Origin: an uncultured Aquimarina sp.
GTDB lineage: Bacteria; Bacteroidota; Bacteroidia; Flavobacteriales; Flavobacteriaceae
Assembly: GCF_947496855.1 (NCBI RefSeq)
Contig: NZ_CANMED010000008.1
Location: 388,509-452,508 of the forward strand
Reading direction: 5' to 3'
DNA: 64,000 nucleotides
Every line of letters begins with the position of its first letter. The first letter of the stretch is position 1. The notes beneath the pieces were generated by a model. The model ran no database searches and was not told the DNA's origin. It was given only the letters and a program-made list of their open reading frames with translations. The position numbers and the translations under genes were made by a program. Positions 1 through 9,186 of this stretch are shown here, one piece after another.

Positions 1-2
1 CT

Positions 3-2258
3 TATGCTAATGTAGCCATATCAAACCCTTTCTTTAATACATATATATCTGCCGATAGAAATGGTTTTTTTGAAATCGAAAATATTCCTTTTGGAGATTA
101 CCGCTTAAAGATTAGTTCTTTAGGACACCAAACTTTGACAGAAAACATTTCAATAACACTAAGTACCCAAACCAAAAAATTTACTCTTAAAGAAGATCGT
201 TTAAATCTGGACCAGGTCGTAGTAAGTGCAACTAGAAATCGTGTGAATCGAAAAAATGCTCCAGTGGTTGTGAATGTATTAAGTCCCAAACTATTGGAAG
301 CCACGCAATCTATATCAATTTCTGAAGGACTAAACTACTCTCCTGGAGTTAGAGTAGAAAATAATTGTCAGAATTGTGGATTCACCCAAGTAAGGCTTAA
401 TGGTTTGGATGGTAGCTACACCCAGGTATTAATAAATAGCCGAGCCGTTTTTAGCGCACTAAATAGCGTATACGGATTAGAGCAGATACCTACTAATATT
501 GTTGAACGTATTGAAGTAGTAAGAAGCGGAGGATCTGCTCTTTATGGATCAAATGCCATTGCAGGAACAATTAACATTATCACTAAAGACCCAGTTCTAA
601 ACACCTGGGAAATTGGAACGTATCTTGGTCTTATTAATGGAGACACCCCAGATCGTTCTTTGAATTTTAATACATCTCTTGTAAGTGATGATTTAAAGTC
701 AGGAATTACCGTATTTGGACTTAATAGAGATCGAGAAGAGTTTGATGCTAATAATGACGGCTTTACTGAATTAACAACACTACAGAACACTACTTTTGGA
801 TTAAAAACATTCTTAAAACCAAATGACAGAAGTAAAATATCATTAGATTTAACTACAATTAAAGAATACCGTCGCGGAGGAGATCGTCTTAATCTTGCCC
901 CTCATTTTACTGATATAACAGAAGAATTAGATCATAACACTTTTTTGGGAGGCATTACTTACGAAGTAGAAAATAAAAAAGGAACAAATAATCTATCTAT
1001 TTATACTTCTGGTCAATACACCGATAGAGATAGCTACTACGGGGGATTAGGCGGCGAAAGGACAAGACAAGATAGTATTCTTGCATTAAACTCTTATGGA
1101 GTTACCAAAGATCTATCATTACTTACCGGAATTCAATTTACTAAAACTTTAAAAAATAATCATATTATCACAATAGGTACAGAATACAATATCAGTGATA
1201 CTGAAGATATTATTGCTGGGTACAATAGATTAATTGATCAACAAGTCCATACTATTGGATCCTATGCACAGTATGAATGGAAACCGAGTGATGATTTCAT
1301 AGCGCTTATAGGAACTAGATTAGACCATGTAAACATTGAAGGCAAATACAATATAGGTGATATTTCTCGCGATATATCAATAAAACAAACAGTGTTAAGT
1401 CCGAGAATAACATTGTCCTACAACCTTCTTAACTCTTTAAAACTGAGAGGAGGTTACGCAAGAGGATTTAGAGCTCCCCAAGCTTTCAATGAAGATTTAC
1501 ATATCTCATCAGTTGGAGGAGAACCTCAGTTCGTGATTTTATCAGAAAACTTAGATACTGAGTTTTCAAATGCTTTTACAGCTTCTTTAAATTATACAAA
1601 AAACATAAATAAGATTCAAGCTGATTTTTTATTAGAAGGATTTTACACAAGTCTTGAAGATCCTTTCGCATTAGTTAATACTGGTGCGGTTCTTGAAAAC
1701 GGTTCTATTCTTGAAGAAGTTAGAAATGGATCAGGAGCAAAAGTATTTGGAACAAATTTTGAAATTGGCATATCTCCATCTAAAAAGTGGCAATTCCAAT
1801 TAGGAGGAACTATTCAGAAAGCTATGTACGATGAAAGTCAAATACTTTTTGAAAGCGATGGCGCAACACCTGGAGAAGGTAATGTGGTCGTTGATGAATT
1901 TGTAAGAAATCCTAACACTTATGGCTATCTTAGTACATCGTGGATTCCAGGAGAACAATTTAATATAAATCTTACTGGAACATATACTGGTGATATGACA
2001 GTACCCAGAGTTATTAGTAACTCTGGATTTCTAGATCTTGTTGATACGGATTCCTTTTTTGATATGAATCTAAAACTTGAATATCACTCAGATATTTCAG
2101 AAAATTTTCAAGTTACATTTAGTGGTGGAATTAAAAACATATTCGATAGCTATCAGGATGACTTTGATATTGGGCCTCTGCGCGATTCCGATTATATTTA
2201 TGGTCCAGGAACACCTAGAACACTTTTTATAGGTATAAAATTTGGTAAACTTCATTAA
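3..2258 (+). CDS. TonB-dependent outer-membrane receptor, 5' end cut off by window edge
   Basis: The reading frame is open from the first bases, so the TTG at 135 is not the true start. The codons before it encode the end of a carboxypeptidase-regulatory-like (CarboxypepD_reg) domain (...GDYRLKISSLGH), which normally precedes the plug in Bacteroidota receptors. The plug follows at about 195-600, with IVERIEVVRSGGSALYGSNA and INIITKDP, then a 22-strand-type barrel ending in a typical RTLFIGIKF beta signal. The plug carries a CQNC pair inside NNCQNCGFTQVRLNGLDG, a variant seen in one receptor group of this phylum. The protein imports a substrate across the outer membrane with TonB energy. The substrate cannot be read from sequence; the metal genes nearby make a metal complex or heme plausible. 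The next gene starts 2 nt after the stop and is probably co-transcribed. Confidence 0.93.
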   Translation, partial: YANVAISNPFFNTYISADRNGFFEIENIPFGDYRLKISSLGHQTLTENISITLSTQTKKFTLKEDRLNLDQVVVSATRNRVNRKNAPVVVNVLSPKLLEATQSISISEGLNYSPGVRVENNCQNCGFTQVRLNGLDGSYTQVLINSRAVFSALNSVYGLEQIPTNIVERIEVVRSGGSALYGSNAIAGTINIITKDPVLNTWEIGTYLGLINGDTPDRSLNFNTSLVSDDLKSGITVFGLNRDREEFDANNDGFTELTTLQNTTFGLKTFLKPNDRSKISLDLTTIKEYRRGGDRLNLAPHFTDITEELDHNTFLGGITYEVENKKGTNNLSIYTSGQYTDRDSYYGGLGGERTRQDSILALNSYGVTKDLSLLTGIQFTKTLKNNHIITIGTEYNISDTEDIIAGYNRLIDQQVHTIGSYAQYEWKPSDDFIALIGTRLDHVNIEGKYNIGDISRDISIKQTVLSPRITLSYNLLNSLKLRGGYARGFRAPQAFNEDLHISSVGGEPQFVILSENLDTEFSNAFTASLNYTKNINKIQADFLLEGFYTSLEDPFALVNTGAVLENGSILEEVRNGSGAKVFGTNFEIGISPSKKWQFQLGGTIQKAMYDESQILFESDGATPGEGNVVVDEFVRNPNTYGYLSTSWIPGEQFNINLTGTYTGDMTVPRVISNSGFLDLVDTDSFFDMNLKLEYHSDISENFQVTFSGGIKNIFDSYQDDFDIGPLRDSDYIYGPGTPRTLFIGIKFGKLH

Positions 2259-2260
2259 TC

Positions 2261-2731
2261 ATGAAATATTTAAAAATCATTATATCATTTTATTTGCTTG
2301 TTGCTATAAAGATACAAGCTCAAGAAAATAAAACGATTAATTGGATAACTTTTGAACAATTAGATGACTCTCTTGCTTTAAAACCAAAAAAAGTGATTAT
2401 TAGTTTCTACACAGACTGGTGCGTGTATTGCAAAAAAATGGATAAAGTAGTTTATACAAAATCAGAGATAATTGATAAAATAACCAAGGATTATTACGCC
2501 GTAAAAATGAATGCAGAAAGTAGAGATACAATTGCTTTTGATGGCGCAATTTTTACCAATAAAAATTATTTAACATCTAGAAATACAATTCATCAAATCC
2601 CTATGTTATTAGCCTCAAGAAAAAATATATCTTTCTCTTTACCAGCAACTGTATTTTTAGATGAAAATTTTAAAATAAGGAAACGTTATTTCGAATATAT
2701 GAGTCCAAAGAAAATTTTATCAGCACTATAA
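2261..2731 (+). CDS. Secreted thioredoxin-like protein
   Basis: A 156-residue protein with an N-terminal signal peptide (about residues 1-20) and a thioredoxin-fold motif, FYTDWCVYCKKM, with the redox pair C54-x-x-C57. A later TVFLDENFKIRKRYFEY stretch fits the conserved cis-Pro/strand region of thioredoxin-like proteins (LPATVFLD). It is likely a periplasmic disulfide reductase or exchanger. It starts 2 nt after the TonB receptor stop, so the two form an operon. The receptor plug contains a CxxC pair, so this protein may service those cysteines; that is an inference from adjacency. The catalytic dipeptide VY differs from the usual GP of cytosolic thioredoxins. Confidence 0.85.
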   Translation: MKYLKIIISFYLLVAIKIQAQENKTINWITFEQLDDSLALKPKKVIISFYTDWCVYCKKMDKVVYTKSEIIDKITKDYYAVKMNAESRDTIAFDGAIFTNKNYLTSRNTIHQIPMLLASRKNISFSLPATVFLDENFKIRKRYFEYMSPKKILSAL

Positions 2732-2748
2732 CTTTGGGACTACAAGTA

Positions 2749-3360
2749 TTATTTCACTTTTATAGAAAACATTTTCTTTTCTTCAATAAAACCACTCAAA
2801 TTATCATTTGTTTTAACAGCCCCTACGCCTGCTGGAGTTCCGGTAAAGATGATATCTCCTATTTTCAAGGTAAAATATTGTGATACATATTCTATAAGCT
2901 CATCTATTTTCCATAACATGAACTGAGTATTACCTTGCTGAACAATTTCTTTATTTTTTTCCAAACGAAAATTAATGTTATTTACATCAGAAAATTCATT
3001 CTTAGCAATCCATTCTCCAATAACGGCAGCACCGTCAAAAGCTTTTGCTTTTTCCCAAGGCAACCCTTTAGATTTCAATTTACTCTGTAAATCTCGAGCT
3101 GTAAAATCAATTCCTAACCCAATCTCATCATAATATTTATGTGCAAATCTTCGATCAATATGTTTTCCTACCTTTTTGATTTTAATCAAAACCTCTATCT
3201 CGTGATGCACATCATCAGAAAAATCTGGAATAAAAAAAGGTTGCTTTTTTAACAAAATCGAAGTATCGGGTTTCATGAAAACCACGGGATCGGTAGGTTT
3301 CTCGTTTTCTAATTCTTCGATATGATCCGTATAATTACGACCTATACAAATAAGCTTCAT
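2749..3360 (-). CDS. Fumarylacetoacetate hydrolase family protein
   Basis: A 203-residue protein that matches the FAH C-terminal catalytic fold alone. MKLICIGRNY at the start, the acidic metal ligands E54 and E56 in HEIEV, D85 in GIDFTARD, and IIFTGTPAGVG near the C-terminus are family hallmarks. Such small FAH proteins act on beta-diketo or oxaloacetate-type acids (hydrolase, isomerase or decarboxylase) with Mg or Mn. The exact substrate is not predictable. It lies 18 nt downstream of the exonuclease gene on the same strand and converges with the thioredoxin-like gene. Cytosolic; no signal peptide. Confidence 0.9.
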   Translation of the reverse strand: MKLICIGRNYTDHIEELENEKPTDPVVFMKPDTSILLKKQPFFIPDFSDDVHHEIEVLIKIKKVGKHIDRRFAHKYYDEIGLGIDFTARDLQSKLKSKGLPWEKAKAFDGAAVIGEWIAKNEFSDVNNINFRLEKNKEIVQQGNTQFMLWKIDELIEYVSQYFTLKIGDIIFTGTPAGVGAVKTNDNLSGFIEEKKMFSIKVK

Positions 3361-3378
3361 AATTGGTTATAAAAAGAA

Positions 3379-4158
3379 TTAAAGTTTAAGACTATTATTT
3401 AGTTTACGTAACCTTACAGCTGTAAGAACTTTCTTTGTATACAAAGGAAAATCTGCATTCTGAAGCCACCCAAAATATCCTGGTTCCTCCTCCATGACCT
3501 TTTCTACCAATTTACCTTTATGTTTACCAAAAGAAAACACTTCTCTTCCTTCTTTATCAAAAGCAATAAAACCAGCAAAATCTGCAAAATGTTTTCTAGA
3601 ACTAAATTCGGCAAGAAACTTAGTGTCATTCTCTAAATCAGGATACCTATCTAACTGAGCTTTTAGAACTTCATAAGTTGCATTCGTATCTGCTTCAGCA
3701 GAATGAGCATCTTCCAAATCTTCATCACAGTAAAACTTGTAAGCTGCAGCTAAGGTTCTCTTTTCCATTTTATGAAAAATAGTCTGCACATCCACTGCCA
3801 CAGTATTTTTCATATCAAAATCTAAATCAGCACGCAGTAATTCTTCCGCTAACAAAGGAATATCAAAACGATTAGAATTAAACCCACCTAGATCACATCC
3901 TTTAATCATTTCACTAACATTATTAGCTAGTTGCTTAAAAGTAGGTTCATTCGCTACTTTCTCATTTGTAATTCCGTGTATCTCAGTAGTTTCAGCAGGG
4001 ATTGGCATTTCCGGATTGACTAACCATGTTTTACTTTCCTTGTTTCCATTAGGAAAAACTTTAAGGATAGAGATTTCTACGATTCGATCTTTAGAAATAT
4101 TAATACCGGTTGTTTCCAGATCAAAAAAACAGATCGGTCTTTTTAAATTAAGCTCCAT
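3379..4158 (-). CDS. DnaQ-like 3'-5' exonuclease with ExoX-type C-terminal domain
   Basis: A DEDDh exonuclease of 259 residues. Exo I is FFDLETTG with D13 and E15, Exo II is NSNRFDIPLL with D99, and Exo III is AHSAEAD with H152 and D157, so the catalytic set is complete. After the nuclease domain a C-terminal segment reads FSFGKHKGK...GYFGWLQNADFP, which fits the small ExoX-like C-terminal domain. It could proofread for a DNA polymerase or act in repair and nucleotide turnover; it is not fused to a polymerase. It probably forms a two-gene unit with the FAH gene downstream. Confidence 0.9.
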   Translation of the reverse strand: MELNLKRPICFFDLETTGINISKDRIVEISILKVFPNGNKESKTWLVNPEMPIPAETTEIHGITNEKVANEPTFKQLANNVSEMIKGCDLGGFNSNRFDIPLLAEELLRADLDFDMKNTVAVDVQTIFHKMEKRTLAAAYKFYCDEDLEDAHSAEADTNATYEVLKAQLDRYPDLENDTKFLAEFSSRKHFADFAGFIAFDKEGREVFSFGKHKGKLVEKVMEEEPGYFGWLQNADFPLYTKKVLTAVRLRKLNNSLKL

Positions 4159-4240
4159 AAATTGATTGTGTGATTCAAAGATAATAGGTATATCTTATAA
4201 ACCCGTATAGTGTTACTTTTTTTTAACATTTATTCTTGTG

Positions 4241-4924
4241 TTAAATAACCTTCACAAAAACATTATCCGCAAATTTCCTAGTAACTGTTTCTTCTACTTG
4301 ATTAAACTGAATCCTTATGGAACTATCAAACTCTCTTACTTCCAATACTTTAATCTCGCTACTTAATGCTAAGCCAATTTCGGACACATATTTAAGAAAT
4401 GTTACGGAAGCATCATTTACAGAAACTAACTGACAAACGGCTCCTTCTTCTAATGAAGATAATGTTATTTTGGGTAAGACAAAATATTCCCCATCTGCAT
4501 TTGGAATTACTTCTCCATGAGGATCTTTACTAGGAAAATCCATAAAGCGATCCAATTCATTAACTAATTTCTGAGATTTTATATGCTCTAATTGTTCGGC
4601 AACCTCATGAACTTCATCCCAACTGAAATTCAAATAATTACAAAGAAATGTTTCCCACAATCTATGTTTTCGGATAAGACGGACTGCTATAGATTTCCCT
4701 TCTTCTGTAAGTTCTAATTTACCATATTTTTCACTTACAACATACTTCTTAGCTTTTAGCTTTTTAATCATATTATTTGTAGAAGCGGGAGAAACCTTTA
4801 AATAATCCGCCAGTTGATTATTACCAACCTTTCCAGAATCATCTTCTATAAGCAATTGAAAAAGAGCTTTTAAGTAGTCTTCTTCACTTTTTGTTAAATT
4901 CTTCAAATTTAATTTGTTAGTCAT
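4241..4924 (-). CDS. DtxR/MntR family metal-dependent transcriptional regulator
   Basis: A 227-residue regulator with the DtxR order: winged helix (residues about 8-70, NNQLADYLKVSPASTNNMIKKL), dimerisation/metal-binding domain (about 75-150, HRLWETFL, HEVAEQLEH, DPHGEVIP), and a C-terminal SH3/FeoA-like domain (about 155-227). The metal-binding residues of the family (E and H of HEVAEQLEH, H of HRLWE) are present. It is divergent from the four-gene metal ABC importer that starts 167 nt away, so it most likely represses that importer when Mn or Fe is sufficient. The regulator-importer pairing is standard in this family; which metal is sensed is inference. Confidence 0.92.
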   Translation of the reverse strand: MTNKLNLKNLTKSEEDYLKALFQLLIEDDSGKVGNNQLADYLKVSPASTNNMIKKLKAKKYVVSEKYGKLELTEEGKSIAVRLIRKHRLWETFLCNYLNFSWDEVHEVAEQLEHIKSQKLVNELDRFMDFPSKDPHGEVIPNADGEYFVLPKITLSSLEEGAVCQLVSVNDASVTFLKYVSEIGLALSSEIKVLEVREFDSSIRIQFNQVEETVTRKFADNVFVKVI

Positions 4925-4941
4925 AACTAACTTTTTTAGTT
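4925..4941. promoter_or_regulatory. Candidate operator next to the DtxR-type gene
   Basis: The sequence AACTAA-N5-TTAGTT is an exact inverted repeat directly upstream of the regulator start codon, and a second repeat GTTAG-N6-CTAAC (4916-4931) overlaps the start codon. DtxR-family proteins bind such AT-rich palindromes, so this may be the autoregulatory site. The assignment rests on position and symmetry only; a chance repeat in AT-rich DNA is possible. Confidence 0.35.
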
Positions 4942-5091
4942 TTGCTATTATAATTAAACAAAAATACTAAACCTAAAACAAATATAACTAGTCCAATTAT
5001 AACGCTTTTTCTTTCAAACTTTTTTTGGATATTGTTTTAAGATGCAGTTTTAAATTAAATATATAACAACATCATTGAACTAAAATAAAAA

Positions 5092-6009
5092 ATGATCAAA
5101 AAATTTGCAATATTTTTAGCATTAGCAATTACCTTCTTTTCTTGTAAACAAGAACCTAAAGACTTAAACAAAAAACTGAATGTAGTTACTACTACAACAA
5201 TGATTACTGATCTTGTAGAAAATATAGGAGGAGACTTAATAGCTGTTCAAGGATTAATGGGATCCGGGGTAGATCCTCATTTATATAAAGCTAGCGAAGG
5301 TGATGTTACGAAATTAGTAAATGCAGACGTAATCTTCTACAATGGCCTTCACTTGGAAGGTAAATTAGTAGAGGTATTTGAAAAAATGGGAAGCCAAAAT
5401 ATGAAAACCATCGCAGTGGGAGAGGTTTTAGATAAAAGTATTCTTATCGGTTCTGACTACTTCGCTTCTAACTATGATCCTCATATCTGGTTTAGCGTTA
5501 AAAACTGGAAACAAGTTACAGTTTTTACTATCGAAAAATTAAAGGAATTAGACCCTGAAAACGCAGTAGTTTTTGAAACTAATGGAAAAGCATATCTAGA
5601 AAAATTAAATAAACTTGAAGCAAAAATTAAAGGAATCATAGCGACATTACCGAAAGAAAAAAGAATATTAGTTACAGCTCATGATGCTTTTAGTTATTTT
5701 GGGAAAGAATATGCGTTTAACGTAGTTGGACTACAAGGTTTATCGACGGCAACTGAAGCTGGAGTTCAAGATGTACAAAAATTGGCAACCTTTATAATAG
5801 AAAATAAAGTGAAAGCTATTTTTATTGAAACCTCGGTTCCCAAACGTACAATTGAAGCTTTACAAGCTGCTGTAAAATCTAAAGATCATGAAGTAATTAT
5901 TGGAGGAACTTTATATTCTGATGCCCTTGGTAATCCGGGAACATTAAAAGGAACATACATTGGAATGTTTGAATATAATGTTAATACAATTGTAAATGCT
6001 TTGAAATAA
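5092..6009 (+). CDS. Mn/Zn ABC transporter substrate-binding lipoprotein (TroA/ZnuA-like)
   Basis: A 305-residue lipoprotein with lipobox FFSC (lipidated Cys18). It is a cluster A-I (family 9) metal-binding protein. The four expected ligands are visible: H63 (GVDPHLYK), H131 (YDPHIW), H197 (TAHDAFSYF) and D277 (YSDALG). The His-His-His-Asp set resembles TroA, which binds Zn or Mn, and differs from the His-His-Glu-Asp set of strict Mn binders such as PsaA. There is no long His-rich loop like that of ZnuA. It captures metal in the periplasm and hands it to the permeases below. Its stop overlaps the next start (6009), indicating translational coupling. Confidence 0.93.
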   Translation: MIKKFAIFLALAITFFSCKQEPKDLNKKLNVVTTTTMITDLVENIGGDLIAVQGLMGSGVDPHLYKASEGDVTKLVNADVIFYNGLHLEGKLVEVFEKMGSQNMKTIAVGEVLDKSILIGSDYFASNYDPHIWFSVKNWKQVTVFTIEKLKELDPENAVVFETNGKAYLEKLNKLEAKIKGIIATLPKEKRILVTAHDAFSYFGKEYAFNVVGLQGLSTATEAGVQDVQKLATFIIENKVKAIFIETSVPKRTIEALQAAVKSKDHEVIIGGTLYSDALGNPGTLKGTYIGMFEYNVNTIVNALK

Positions 6010-6746
6010 TGAAAAACAAAATCGCTGTACAAATAGATGACCTTACTGTAGCCTACAACTACAAACCTGTTTTATGGGATATTGACCTAACCATTCCGGA
6101 AGGTGTTTTAATGGCTATTGTGGGTCCTAATGGTGCTGGGAAATCTACTTTAATCAAATCAGTTTTGGACATCATTAAACCTATTGCAGGAAGCGTAAAA
6201 ATATATGACAAACCATATAAAAAACAGAGATCTCTAGTTGCATATGTACCGCAGAAAGGGAGTGTGGATTGGGATTTCCCTACCACAGCTCTAGATGTAG
6301 TGATGATGGGAACATATGGTAGTTTAGGTTGGATCAAAAGACCAGGGCAAAAGCAAAAAAAAGAAGCTCTTGAAGCATTAGAAAAAGTAGGGATGTTAGC
6401 CTTTAAAAGTCGACAGATTAGCCAACTTTCTGGAGGACAACAACAACGCATTTTCTTGGCTAGAGCATTGGTTCAAAATGCATCTATTTATTTTATGGAT
6501 GAACCATTTCAAGGAGTCGATGCTACTACAGAAAAAGCCATTATTAACATCTTAAAAGAGCTTAGAAAAGCCGGAAAAACAGTAATCGTAGTGCATCACG
6601 ATCTACAGACAGTTCCCGAATATTTTGATTGGGTGACTTTTCTAAATGTAAAAAAAATAGCAACAGGACCTGTCAAAGATATTTTTAATGATGACAACCT
6701 TACTAAGACTTATGGTATTAATTATAAAGTAAGTGTACAACAGTAA
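6009..6746 (+). CDS. Metal ABC transporter ATP-binding protein
   Basis: A 245-residue ABC ATPase with Walker A GPNGAGKST (about residues 39-47), Q-loop in YVPQKGSVDWDFP, signature LSGGQQQR, Walker B IYFMDEP and the switch histidine in VVHHDL. The WDFPTTALDVVMMG stretch is characteristic of the Mn/Zn importer subfamily. It powers the importer formed with the two permeases downstream. It begins at the last base of the substrate-binding protein gene. Confidence 0.94.
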   Translation: MKNKIAVQIDDLTVAYNYKPVLWDIDLTIPEGVLMAIVGPNGAGKSTLIKSVLDIIKPIAGSVKIYDKPYKKQRSLVAYVPQKGSVDWDFPTTALDVVMMGTYGSLGWIKRPGQKQKKEALEALEKVGMLAFKSRQISQLSGGQQQRIFLARALVQNASIYFMDEPFQGVDATTEKAIINILKELRKAGKTVIVVHHDLQTVPEYFDWVTFLNVKKIATGPVKDIFNDDNLTKTYGINYKVSVQQ

Positions 6747-6825
6747 TAGTTGATAGTTCAAAATTTACAGTTGATAGCTTTTCTATTTATCATAAATCAA
6801 GGACTAACAACAATCAACCAAAAAA

Positions 6826-7956
6826 ATGGATATTCTAGAATACATAGAACTTGTTTTTACGGATTATACCTTACGCACCATTACGCTAGGAACTGCTGTT
6901 TTGGGAGCAATCTGTGGCATGCTAGGCAGTTTTGCTGTACTTAGAAAACAAAGCCTCCTTGGAGACGCTATTTCACATGCTGCTTTACCGGGCATAGCAA
7001 TTACTTTTTTAATAATTGGAGCAAAAAACAGTAATGCCTTTTTATTAGGTGCGATGATTAGCGGTCTAATTGGGAGTTTCTGGATTAGAGGAATCATTAG
7101 AAAAACACACCTTAAATCTGATACCGCGTTAGGATTAATTCTTTCTTTATTTTTTGGTTTTGGGATGCTTTTACTTACCTATATTCAAAAACTACCAAAT
7201 GCCAATCAAGCTGGTTTAGAAAATTATCTTTTTGGACAAGCAGCAACTCTTTTAGAGAGTGATGTTTGGATGATGTCTCTGGTAACAGGAATATGTCTTA
7301 TCGTTTTATTACTCTTTTGGAAAGAGCTTAAGATATCACTTTTTGATGCTGACTATACCAAAACTTTAGGCTTTAATATTAAATTTCTGGACATTCTAAT
7401 CACTACATTTATTGTTATTGCCATCGTTTTAGGTTTACAAACAGTTGGAGTTGTTTTAATGAGTGCTATGATTCTTGCTCCTGCTGCGGCAGCGCGACAA
7501 TGGACTAACAGCCTATCAATAATGGTTCTTCTTGCAGCGATCTTTGGTGCATTTTCTGGAGTTATTGGAACAGCTATAAGTGCTAGTCACAACAACCTTT
7601 CTACAGGACCTGTGATTGTATTAGTTGCAGCTGTCTTTATATTAGTTTCCTTTATATTTTCTCCAGGACGTGGATTGCTATTCAGAGAAATTCGTTTTAG
7701 AAAAAACAGAAATGATCTTCAGTTGCATAAAACATTATCCTTCATGTACAATATAGCTAGAGACCACGAAGATATTTCGCACCCGCATGCTATTAAAATA
7801 TTGAATAATTTTCAAGGTTTTACAAAAAGGTCTTTACAAAAACTAGAAGATAAAAATTATGTCACAATCCAAGGTAATATGTGGTCTCTAACGGTATCAG
7901 GATATGAAACCGCAGCCAACCTATATAATCAATTAACACAGACAAAAGATGAGTAA
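6826..7956 (+). CDS. Metal ABC transporter permease with C-terminal winged-helix-like extension
   Basis: A 376-residue ABC-3 family permease. About eight hydrophobic helices fill residues 15-285, with the family motifs GDAISHAALPG and GVVLMSAMILAPAAAARQW. The family is usually about 270-300 residues; here roughly 80 extra residues follow, reading KTLSFMYNIARDHE...FTKRSLQKLEDKNYV and then SLTVSGYETA. That layout resembles a DtxR/MarR-type winged helix (helix-turn-helix then wing). The ATG at 6826 is favoured over an upstream out-of-frame ATG at 6750 because it gives the conserved N-terminus. It overlaps the next permease by 8 nt. Confidence 0.92.
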   Translation: MDILEYIELVFTDYTLRTITLGTAVLGAICGMLGSFAVLRKQSLLGDAISHAALPGIAITFLIIGAKNSNAFLLGAMISGLIGSFWIRGIIRKTHLKSDTALGLILSLFFGFGMLLLTYIQKLPNANQAGLENYLFGQAATLLESDVWMMSLVTGICLIVLLLFWKELKISLFDADYTKTLGFNIKFLDILITTFIVIAIVLGLQTVGVVLMSAMILAPAAAARQWTNSLSIMVLLAAIFGAFSGVIGTAISASHNNLSTGPVIVLVAAVFILVSFIFSPGRGLLFREIRFRKNRNDLQLHKTLSFMYNIARDHEDISHPHAIKILNNFQGFTKRSLQKLEDKNYVTIQGNMWSLTVSGYETAANLYNQLTQTKDE

Positions 7957-9112
7957 TGCACAGATAGAAATACAGCTAATTGCAAGCTTAGTGGCAATCG
8001 CCTGTGCTATTCCTGGTACATTTTTAGTACTGCGTAAGATGGCTTTGATTACAGATGCTATTAGCCATTCTATTTTACCAGGAATTGTGATTGGTTTTTT
8101 CATCACACATGATCTTTCTTCTCCGTTACTAATTCTTCTTGCTGCCTTAAGCGGAGTCCTTACAGTAGTGTTGGTGGAATTTATTCAAAAAACCGGATTA
8201 GTCAAAGAAGATACAGCTATTGGACTAGTTTTTCCCGCTCTATTCAGTATCGGAGTTATTATGATTGCACAGAATGCTAATGATGTACATCTGGACATAG
8301 ATGCAGTACTTTTAGGAGAACTTGCTTTTGCTCCATTTGATAGGCTTATTATGAGTGGAACTGATTTAGGACCTAAATCTTTATGGATTATTGGTATCAT
8401 ATTATTGGTTACTCTAGGATTACTTTTGGCATTCTTTAAAGAATTAAAAGTAAGCACATTCGATGCTGGTCTTGCAGCAGCATTAGGACTATCGCCAGTT
8501 GTGATGCATTATGGACTAATGACCGTAGCATCTATTACTACGGTTGGTGCTTTTGACGCCGTTGGTGCTATTTTAGTTATTGCATTTATGATTGCTCCTG
8601 CCGCTATCGCATATCTACTTACTAATAATCTTAAGAAGATGTTACTAATGGCGTCTATATTTGGTGTAATCGCTGCTTTAGCAGGATATTGGTTAGCACA
8701 TTGGTTAGACACTTCTATTTCAGGCTCAATGACTACTGTATTAGGTATTCTGTTTCTGGCAGTATACTTATTTGCTCCTAGTAAAGGATATTTTTCTGTT
8801 TTATATCGTCAAAGACAGCAACGTATCGAAGTTTCATTGCTTACATTTTTATTACACTTAGGGAATCACGCCGATGATGAAACAGAAAGACATGTAAAAC
8901 ATCTAAATGAGCATATTAATTGGCAAAAAGTTAAATCTAAATCAGTTTTAGATCTAGCCTTAAAAAACAATATGATTGAAATTGAAAATAATATCGTGTC
9001 ATTAACCGAAAAAGGTCAGCATTTCACTACAGAAGCTATTGATTATATTGTAACGAATAAAAACTCTGAAATAGAAAACATGAAGGATCGGTTTTTCTTA
9101 TTTAGAGGATAG
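7949..9112 (+). CDS. Second metal ABC transporter permease with C-terminal winged-helix-like extension
   Basis: A 387-residue ABC-3 permease, paralogous to the gene before it. It shows TDAISHSILPGIVIG, a DAGLAAALGLSP loop that contacts the ATPase, and GAILVIAFMIAPAAIAYLL. After the last membrane segment (about residue 280) there is a soluble tail of about 100 residues (LLTFLLHLGNHADDETERHV..., ENNIVSLTEKGQHFTTEA) that again looks like a DtxR-type winged helix. The two permeases probably form the heterodimeric channel of the TroABCD-like importer. The start overlaps the end of the preceding gene. Confidence 0.92.
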   Translation: MSNAQIEIQLIASLVAIACAIPGTFLVLRKMALITDAISHSILPGIVIGFFITHDLSSPLLILLAALSGVLTVVLVEFIQKTGLVKEDTAIGLVFPALFSIGVIMIAQNANDVHLDIDAVLLGELAFAPFDRLIMSGTDLGPKSLWIIGIILLVTLGLLLAFFKELKVSTFDAGLAAALGLSPVVMHYGLMTVASITTVGAFDAVGAILVIAFMIAPAAIAYLLTNNLKKMLLMASIFGVIAALAGYWLAHWLDTSISGSMTTVLGILFLAVYLFAPSKGYFSVLYRQRQQRIEVSLLTFLLHLGNHADDETERHVKHLNEHINWQKVKSKSVLDLALKNNMIEIENNIVSLTEKGQHFTTEAIDYIVTNKNSEIENMKDRFFLFRG

Positions 9113-9186
9113 TATAGAAGTTGACACTGAGTATTTTAAATTTTAAGTAAAGAAAAGCAAATTCTCTACCTTTAGGCAAAAAGAAG

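Noticed and set aside
135..137. TTG at 135 as the start of the TonB receptor
   Set aside because: The same frame is open to the window edge and encodes the expected upstream domain.
6750..6944. 64-codon frame starting at 6750
   Set aside because: It overlaps the permease gene in another frame and lacks any recognisable domain; the permease start at 6826 fits its family.
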